Source: Bacteroidaceae bacterium
Lineage (GTDB): Bacteria; Bacteroidota; Bacteroidia; Bacteroidales; Bacteroidaceae
Direction: 5' to 3'
Assembly (NCBI GenBank): GCA_024398435.1
Contig: JAKSJD010000015.1
Location: forward strand, 1 to 34,045
Length of the DNA stretch: 34,045 nucleotides
In this document: one piece after another, positions 28,815 to 34,045 of the stretch
How the letters are laid out: the number at the start of each line of letters is the position of its first letter
How positions within the stretch are numbered: the first letter of the stretch is position 1
Program-made: the position numbers and the translations under genes
Notes under the pieces: model-generated
Databases searched by the model: none
What the model was told of the DNA's origin: nothing
The model's input: the letters and a program-made list of their open reading frames with translations, nothing else

Positions 28815-29171
28815 ATGGAGATTTACGGAGTCGAACGGAAATTCTTGATGACGGTGGGAGCATCAGCAGAGATTAGCGAATTTTGCCCGGATGGAGATTT
28901 GGACAGATTAGGGGAACTGTTTGAACAGTCCTATGGAAAATCTACAAGGGCAACAGCCAAAATCATCGCATCGCTCAGCCGGGGATACGAGAGTTTCATG
29001 AAGTTTCAAAACCCGGAATATGTGCAGTCACCGCTTACTGTTGAGCAAATCATGAGTCTTGAGCCAAAGACATACAAGTTGCTCGTGACTGAGGCAATGA
29101 AAGCATTTACCGATAGTGTTGAAACATCTGTTGAGACAGAACCCTCAAAAAAAAACAAAGAAGTAGAGTAA
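28815..29171 (+). CDS. Tail assembly chaperone gpG-like (unshifted product)
   Basis: This 118-residue protein (MEIYGVERKFLMTVGASAEISEF) is the short form of the tail assembly chaperone pair. The last codons contain an A-run followed by C, the slippery site for the longer product. Helical segments (ATAKIIASLSRGYESFM, TVEQIMSLEPKTYKLLVTEAM) fit the family. It binds the tape measure before tube growth. Confidence 0.85.
   Translation: MEIYGVERKFLMTVGASAEISEFCPDGDLDRLGELFEQSYGKSTRATAKIIASLSRGYESFMKFQNPEYVQSPLTVEQIMSLEPKTYKLLVTEAMKAFTDSVETSVETEPSKKNKEVE
29150..29156 (+). promoter_or_regulatory. Programmed -1 ribosomal frameshift site
   Basis: A AAA AAC in the gpG frame is the classical X-XXY-YYZ slippery heptamer. 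A -1 slip here joins the gpG frame to the 29156-29356 frame, which has no start of its own and encodes a T-like domain. A downstream stimulatory structure was not worked out. Confidence 0.85.
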
Positions 29172-29356
29172 AGCTGAATCTATCTTGGCTGTTATTCTAC
29201 GGACGATATATTGGAATGAGCAGGCAGGAAATCATGTCGACAAGGTACGGAGAAATGTTGGACATGATTTCCTGTCTTGCCATATATGATGGGATGGCAG
29301 TTCCGAAGCGTGAGCGGAAGGAAATGTCATTTGACGAGATAATGAGCATGAGGTGA
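29156..29356 (+). CDS. gpT-like domain, expressed by -1 frameshift as gpGT
   Basis: After a -1 slip at 29150-29156 the frame runs for 66 residues (KLNLSWLLFYGRYIGMSRQEI, then MLDMISCLAIYDGMAV and FDEIMSMR) to TGA at 29354-29356. With 114 residues of gpG this makes a 180-residue gpGT fusion. The WLLFYGRYIGMSRQEIM pattern is characteristic of T domains. The stop lies 3 bases before the tape measure start. Confidence 0.85.
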   Translation, partial: QRSRVKLNLSWLLFYGRYIGMSRQEIMSTRYGEMLDMISCLAIYDGMAVPKRERKEMSFDEIMSMR

Positions 29357-29359
29357 GGA

Positions 29360-31309
29360 ATGTCTAATACATCGTCAAGAATCGAATTAACTGGAGCATC
29401 AAAATACAGGAGTGATTTGCAGAAAATCGCACAGCAGAGTAAGACTCTCGCATCGGAGATGAAAGCAGTCACATCTTCGTTCGATAAAGCGACCACATCG
29501 CAGGAGAAGAACGAAGCAAAAGGTGCGGTGCTCTCAAAACAAATTGAATCGCAAAAGAAATATATTCAGACTCTTACTGAGGCGATTAAAGAGGAAATCT
29601 CTGTGAGCGGAGAGGATGCCATATCGACTCAGAAATTAATTGCACAAAAGAACAATGCTGTGGCATCTCTCAATGGATTGCAAAAGGAATTCAATGAACT
29701 TGGTACTGAGGAAGAAAAAACCAAAGATAAAACAAGCCTGTTCGGAGATGTTCTGAAAAGCAATCTTGCCTCAGATTTCATTATGAGCGGACTCAGTGCT
29801 CTCAAAGATACGCTAAAGGAAATCGGGAAAGGAATCAAAGAGGCGTACACAGGTTCGGTAAAATGGGCAGATGACCTTGCGACTCTTTCCGTTGTGACTG
29901 GATTGTCTACAGAGGCATTGCAGGAATATGAATACATGGCAGGACTCATCGATACTGATGTCGATACAATCACTGGTGCATTGTCCAAACTAACCACAAA
30001 CATGAACAAGGCAAGAGATGGTACTGGAGCATCAGCCGAGGCATTTGAAGCACTTGGAATAGCCGTTACGAACGATGATGGCACTCTCCGGGATAATGCA
30101 GAAGTGTTTGACGAGATTATCACAAAACTTGGAGAATTGCCGGAAGGTGCTGAGAGAGATGCCCTTGCTATGGAACTTGTCGGCAGAAGTGCAAAAGAAT
30201 TGAACCCTCTGATTTCTGCCGGAGCGGATACTATCGAGGCGTTGAGAAAAGAGGCACACGAAACAGGATATGTCATGAGCGATGAACTGATGAAGGGACT
30301 GCTTGAGTCAGCGGATGCCTCAGACAGAACAAAGGCACGCATGGATGGACTGAAAAGAGAACTGAGTGCGAAACTTGCTCCGGCTATCACCGAGTTGCAG
30401 GACGGATTTCTAAAACTGTTTGACGAGGTAGACTTTGATGCAGTTTCAAAGGACATTGGAGATATCGTCAAAGGATTCAAAGAATTTTGCAATTGGGTGA
30501 AGTCGAATAAGGACATAATCCTCGCATTGTTCGCAGGCATCTCAGCCGGATTTGCGGCGTTCTCAATCGGTTCTGTAATCATGGCACTTATTGGTTATTT
30601 GAAGCAGTTCGAAACAGTGCAAGCCGCAGTAAACGCTGTTCTCGCAATGAATCCTCTCATGCTGATTGCAACTGCCATAGGATTGGTGATTGCCGGAACT
30701 GTCTTGCTGATTAAGAATTGGGACAAGGTAAAAGAAGTCGCAACCAATGTTTGGAACACAGTCCGGGATGGAGTTGTAACTGCGTGGAATACCATTACAA
30801 CAAAGGTATCCGAACTTGGCACCAAAATTAAGGAGGCATTCGTAGAAATCAAAGGCAAGATTGGAGATTGGGTGCATGAGCACATCATTGACCCATTCAA
30901 AGAAAAAGTCGAAAGCATCAAAGAGGTTGGCAAGAATCTTATCCTTGGTTTATGGGAAGGCATAAACGATAAAATCCAGTGGATTAGGGAAAAAATCAGC
31001 GGATTCTGCGATGACATCGAAAATTGGTTCAAAAACTTCTTCGGGATTCACTCTCCGTCTACCAAAACTGCATGGATGGGTGAAATGCTTATGAGCGGAC
31101 TTGCAAAAGGTATTGGCGAAGGGAAAAGTCTTGTGAATGATGCATGGTACAATGCAACATCCAACCTTGGTGTTAATGCACAGAGTTCCATGAGTGCCTC
31201 CGGCAGAAGTGCAGGCTCAGTAATCAATTTGTACGCACAGACAATCGATGAGGCAACTATCGACTACCTGTACACTCGTATAAACGATAGGATGGGAGTA
31301 TATGTATGA
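29360..31309 (+). CDS. Tail tape measure protein
   Basis: This 649-residue protein has a coiled-coil N-terminus (DLQKIAQQSKTLASEMKAV, about 10-120) and a central helical body with a 'LATLSVVTGLSTEALQEYEYMAGLIDTD' segment typical of tape measures. Hydrophobic segments lie at about 383-413 and 429-450, which may enter the membrane during DNA ejection. It sets tail length; at this size a fairly short siphovirus tail is expected. The C-terminus contains GIHSPSTKTAWMGE, a common ending motif of the family. Confidence 0.95.
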   Translation: MSNTSSRIELTGASKYRSDLQKIAQQSKTLASEMKAVTSSFDKATTSQEKNEAKGAVLSKQIESQKKYIQTLTEAIKEEISVSGEDAISTQKLIAQKNNAVASLNGLQKEFNELGTEEEKTKDKTSLFGDVLKSNLASDFIMSGLSALKDTLKEIGKGIKEAYTGSVKWADDLATLSVVTGLSTEALQEYEYMAGLIDTDVDTITGALSKLTTNMNKARDGTGASAEAFEALGIAVTNDDGTLRDNAEVFDEIITKLGELPEGAERDALAMELVGRSAKELNPLISAGADTIEALRKEAHETGYVMSDELMKGLLESADASDRTKARMDGLKRELSAKLAPAITELQDGFLKLFDEVDFDAVSKDIGDIVKGFKEFCNWVKSNKDIILALFAGISAGFAAFSIGSVIMALIGYLKQFETVQAAVNAVLAMNPLMLIATAIGLVIAGTVLLIKNWDKVKEVATNVWNTVRDGVVTAWNTITTKVSELGTKIKEAFVEIKGKIGDWVHEHIIDPFKEKVESIKEVGKNLILGLWEGINDKIQWIREKISGFCDDIENWFKNFFGIHSPSTKTAWMGEMLMSGLAKGIGEGKSLVNDAWYNATSNLGVNAQSSMSASGRSAGSVINLYAQTIDEATIDYLYTRINDRMGVYV

Positions 31310-32070
31310 GGAAATTCTATTTATATGTCGATGGAACACGATACAGTCTGAACGGTGAAAACGGATTGTGGTTTCTGAATCCCTCCGGGATGGGAGCATC
31401 CATGCAGAGCACATATGCAACCATAACCGATGGGTTCTTTTCGTCTACAGATATGAAATCAAAGCAGGGGAGCATCGCAGGCGATTTTGCGTGGACTGAA
31501 AGCGGATATTCTGGATACAAGACCATGGTTGATGCAATCTTTACTGCCGACAATCTGAGGATAGGATACAACCCGGATGGTGTTGAGTATTTTGCCGATT
31601 GCCAAATCAATTACATCACGAAGGGAGAAAGCTATGGAGCAAAAATTCTAAAAGCACCAGTTAGCTTCATCCTGCTTACTCCGTGGTACATTGAGGAACA
31701 GTTGACCGGAGCAGGAACTGTTTCGGTTTCTGCAGGTGGACAGATTGCAAGTGCAGTTAAGGTTGTGAGCACAGGAACATCGTTGGTTAATCCCTATATC
31801 AGCATGAGTGCAAACGGAGAGGAATTCGCAAGATGTGAAATCTCAATGAATTTATCAACATCGAACTCACTGGAATATTCTAATTTTTATGATGATTCTC
31901 ACATAATTGGTGTAATCAATGGTGTGAGGACGAATCTGATAGAAAATCTTACTGCGAGGCATAATATCTATTCTCACAAATTTGGAGCATACACAGTGAA
32001 TTTGTCGGACAGTAATGGTGCATCCCCGGCAATCTCTGTAACTGTTCGGAGGTATTGGAGGACTGTATGA
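31306..32070 (+). CDS. Distal tail protein (Dit-like)
   Basis: This 254-residue baseplate hub protein follows the tape measure. The N-terminus (YLYVDGTRYSLNGENGLWFLNP) and later LTPWYIEEQ match Dit-like Sipho_tail proteins, with a C-terminal galectin-like beta domain (SMSANGEEFARCEISM). It overlaps the tape measure by 4 bases. It links the tail tube to the receptor-binding apparatus. Confidence 0.85.
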   Translation: MRKFYLYVDGTRYSLNGENGLWFLNPSGMGASMQSTYATITDGFFSSTDMKSKQGSIAGDFAWTESGYSGYKTMVDAIFTADNLRIGYNPDGVEYFADCQINYITKGESYGAKILKAPVSFILLTPWYIEEQLTGAGTVSVSAGGQIASAVKVVSTGTSLVNPYISMSANGEEFARCEISMNLSTSNSLEYSNFYDDSHIIGVINGVRTNLIENLTARHNIYSHKFGAYTVNLSDSNGASPAISVTVRRYWRTV

Positions 32071-33215
32071 CCGGGAGTATTCTGAAACCATATAATTTAC
32101 AACCTATAGTAGATGTCACAATCACATCGTACTCATTGCCATTCGATACGATTGTTGGAGCATCCGGGCAATGCGTATTGCTTGGAGATGCAACAGGCTA
32201 TGACCTTTACGCACTTTCGCTCGATGATTTCCCAAATGTTTTATTCTTCATAGAAAAATCCACCTATGCGAACGGACTGACAACTCTCACAGTCAGAGAT
32301 ATTTCCGGGTTTTTCGATGGACTGTTTTCTTCGAACTATGTTTGGGATTATGGTGGAACAAATTTTCATGACATCATCAGAATCAATGCAGGCGAAAAAT
32401 ATGCATCGGTACAATCGCCTGCTGTGTCTATGGTTTTTACGGATGATGCAGAAAATTATGTTTCTCAGTTGACACCGGACTTGGTTCAGTTTGCTTACTC
32501 AGATGATATCCGATATAACGCACTGGATTACATAGCGTTATATCGTTGGTTGAGGGCACATGGATTAACTGTATCATATTGGGTAGATTTTGGCGGAACG
32601 AGATATGGGGAAACGCAGTATTTGCTGAGATTGCTATTCGACTTGGCACCATCGCAAGAGAAAACAATTGTCTTTGGAGATGGGCACAGTGAACTGATTT
32701 CAAAATCTTTCGAATCGAAAGTGATTTCATCCGTAGAGTTCTTTTCCCTATTCTATGGTGGCAATACGAGAGGTTATGCGGTCCTGCATTCTGACGGAAC
32801 AATAAACATTTTGCCGATAGGTGATGCTATAGACACTAATCAAATGGCAGGGCAAGTGTGTGCGAAATTCTATGATTTTTCAAGCGACAGGACAATTAAC
32901 ACAAGGGCAAAGTGTGAGCAGGAAACAAAAAACAAAATCATTGAGGAAGTATTCTCTCTCAATGAGGAGTCGCACAAGATAGAGTTCGCATCTGATATCG
33001 ACATCAAATGTGGTGAGATGATTAATCTTGTTCTTGATGATAGGATTCTGCATACATCCCCAACAACTGTCATGGTGAAATCAAATGATACTCGCAAGTA
33101 TTACACATGTGGAGAAATGCAAGTTACTGCTACAGACAAGCTGAGGCTCGGTACTTGCGAAGTGAGCAAGACACTGCCTTTGAGACCATATAAAGGGCAA
33201 ATAGTGTTGATATGA
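32067..33215 (+). CDS. Tail-tip / tail-associated protein (Tal-like)
   Basis: The ATG at 32067 (382 residues) has GGAGG 5 bases upstream and overlaps the Dit stop. The N-terminal domain begins [31 protein letters not shown], then [20 protein letters not shown]. Later regions look like the gp27/siphovirus ReqiPepy6 Gp37-like hub fold. No clear hydrolase motif is visible. Together with the collagen-like protein it probably forms the tip. Confidence 0.78.
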   Translation: MTGSILKPYNLQPIVDVTITSYSLPFDTIVGASGQCVLLGDATGYDLYALSLDDFPNVLFFIEKSTYANGLTTLTVRDISGFFDGLFSSNYVWDYGGTNFHDIIRINAGEKYASVQSPAVSMVFTDDAENYVSQLTPDLVQFAYSDDIRYNALDYIALYRWLRAHGLTVSYWVDFGGTRYGETQYLLRLLFDLAPSQEKTIVFGDGHSELISKSFESKVISSVEFFSLFYGGNTRGYAVLHSDGTINILPIGDAIDTNQMAGQVCAKFYDFSSDRTINTRAKCEQETKNKIIEEVFSLNEESHKIEFASDIDIKCGEMINLVLDDRILHTSPTTVMVKSNDTRKYYTCGEMQVTATDKLRLGTCEVSKTLPLRPYKGQIVLI

Positions 33216-33225
33216 GGTGCAGAAC

Positions 33226-33630
33226 ATGGCATTAAAAGCATTTGATGGTGAAAAGTGGATTGATTTCGCAAGTGGTGAGAGAGGACCTGCCGGACCGCAG
33301 GGACCTGCCGGACCGCAAGGTCCACAAGGACCACAAGGTCCTGCCGGAAGTGGTGGACTGCAATACTTGGGTGTATGGTCGGTAAAGACCAACACTGTTG
33401 CAGATATCACGCCTCCGAGTGGAGCGACTGGTTTTGTCCTGCTTGTCACATATTCAAGCGTTAGATATTCCTTGTTTGTTCCGCTTGAAGAACTGACAAC
33501 AAGTTATACTGATTTTGGTATATCTTGCAGTAACACTTATGTGTCTGTTCGACTGAGAAAAAATGGGAGCATCGTCAACATGACGAGAAACAGCAACACA
33601 GCATACAACATCACTGTTTATGCACTTTGA
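33226..33630 (+). CDS. Collagen-like tail fibre protein
   Basis: The ATG at 33226 (134 residues) has GAGG 8 bases upstream; a GTG at 33217 is an alternative. An N-terminal attachment part ([20 protein letters not shown]) is followed by about nine Gly-X-Y triplets ([17 protein letters not shown]), a collagen-type triple helix, and a C-terminal beta-rich knob (about 85 residues). Such short trimeric fibres are common at tail tips of Bacillota phages and may bind the host surface. Confidence 0.85.
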   Translation: MALKAFDGEKWIDFASGERGPAGPQGPAGPQGPQGPQGPAGSGGLQYLGVWSVKTNTVADITPPSGATGFVLLVTYSSVRYSLFVPLEELTTSYTDFGISCSNTYVSVRLRKNGSIVNMTRNSNTAYNITVYAL

Positions 33631-33661
33631 GAAACATATATAAAATGTAAGGAGGAACGAA

Positions 33662-33829
33662 ATGGCAATTCAGAAAATGAAACGAGAGTTCTACATCATG
33701 AGCGTGACCGAACTGGAAGGATTTGATAGAAGCAGATTGTTAGATGGCAGTGTTGCAATCTGCGTTCCGAGTGGCACTGTCTATATGCTTGTTCATGGTG
33801 AATGGGTATTGTTTGGGGGTGGAGTGTAA
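33662..33829 (+). CDS. Small tail-region protein (55 aa)
   Basis: The ATG at 33662 has a perfect AAGGAGG 7 bases upstream; the stop TAA (33827-33829) overlaps the next ATG (33829). The 55-residue product (MAIQKMKREFYIMSV...) seems to form a small beta fold (VAICVPSGTVYMLVHGEWVLFGGG). It resembles the small proteins between tail fibre and holin genes in related phages. Function unknown. Confidence 0.8.
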   Translation: MAIQKMKREFYIMSVTELEGFDRSRLLDGSVAICVPSGTVYMLVHGEWVLFGGGV

Positions 33830-34045
33830 TGTTTGATGCAGTGACCTATGCCTCAGCAGTTGCTACCGCAAAACAATCCGGCGGTGGTGGAGCGAGATTC
33901 TTCTCAACCAATCCAGAGAGCATCAACTACATAACACCTGCCGAACTTGCCCCTCTTATCGAGAACGGCGAGCGATTCAAGATTGAAACGTTTGTCTATC
34001 TGATGGGACAGACATTGCCGGTGACCTTAGACAGCGGACTATTCG
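33829..34045 (+). CDS. Small tail-region protein, cut by the window end
   Basis: The ATG overlaps the TAA of the gene before. 72 codons are present and one base is left at the right edge. The product starts MFDAVTYASAVATAKQSGGGG, followed by a beta-rich region (ERFKIETFVYLMGQTLPVTL). If the sequence is circular, the frame continues without a break at positions 1-86 and stops after 100 residues in total. Probably a tail-tip accessory protein. Confidence 0.8.
   Translation, partial: MFDAVTYASAVATAKQSGGGGARFFSTNPESINYITPAELAPLIENGERFKIETFVYLMGQTLPVTLDSGLF

Noticed and set aside
29629-30582. Open frame of 317 codons on the minus strand
   Set aside because: It is the antisense of the tape measure gene. 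The Ser/Ala/Pro-rich composition reflects codon bias of the sense strand.
1-34045. CRISPR arrays, tRNA or rRNA genes, insertion sequences
   Set aside because: No spaced identical repeats of CRISPR type, no recognisable tRNA cloverleaf or rRNA segments, and no transposase genes were seen on reading both strands. A tRNAscan-SE run would be decisive for tRNAs.

Overview
The window reads as the genome of a temperate tailed phage (siphovirus-like, HK97-fold capsid) of a low-to-moderate GC Bacillota host, most likely a gut Clostridia member. The reasons are strong AAAGGAGG-type ribosome binding sites, sigma-A-type promoters (TTGACA-17-TATAAT), a large serine integrase, and gene families typical of Clostridia prophages (P27 terminase small subunit, ArpU-like regulator, replisome organizer plus helicase loader, phi13-type major tail protein). 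The last gene (from 33829) runs off the right edge with one base left over. The left edge opens with two bases that complete that codon and then an open frame to a stop at 84-86. Joined, they give a 100-residue protein without a break. I therefore infer, without proof, that the window is one complete circular or circularly permuted phage genome of 34,045 bp.

Layout: 1-1382 is the lysis module (end of a tail-tip gene, holin, endolysin, strong terminator). 1392-5361 is an unusual minus-strand block of ten small, mostly unrecognised genes in three operons. Each operon has its own sigma-A promoter with a palindromic operator of form ATCACA-N3-TGTGAT in the spacer and a second site about 32 bp upstream. 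5498-5720 is a noncoding repeat (copy A). 5749-7952 is the lysogeny switch: serine integrase and a small CI-like repressor on the minus strand, and a Cro-like gene diverging on the plus strand, with the same operators. 7992-16472 holds early/replication genes: Sak4-like ATPase, PD-(D/E)XK nuclease, NinB-like protein, SSB, replisome organizer with iteron-like repeats, helicase loader, HNH-like protein, RusA resolvase, ArpU-like regulator, MazG-like protein and several small Cys-rich or HTH proteins. 16542-16764 is repeat copy B, gap-free collinear with copy A (about 70% identical over 211 positions). It is followed by an extended -10 promoter and an immediate terminator-like hairpin that precede the late operon.

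The late operon starts with an HNH nuclease. It is then interrupted by a five-gene cassette: a polytopic membrane protein, then two alternating pairs of PAPS-reductase-fold PP-loop protein and ParB-fold protein. Packaging and head genes follow (TerS, TerL, portal, protease, capsid), then connector and tail genes, including a tail chaperone with a classical A AAA AAC slippery site. Tape measure, distal tail, tail-tip protein, a collagen-like protein and two small genes lead back to the lysis module.

The most unusual points are the paired noncoding repeats A and B, the dispersed repressor regulon controlling the minus-strand accessory block, the double PAPS-reductase/ParB cassette lodged between HNH and terminase, and the iteron array inside the replisome organizer gene. 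All functions are inferred from reading the sequence; no database search was run.
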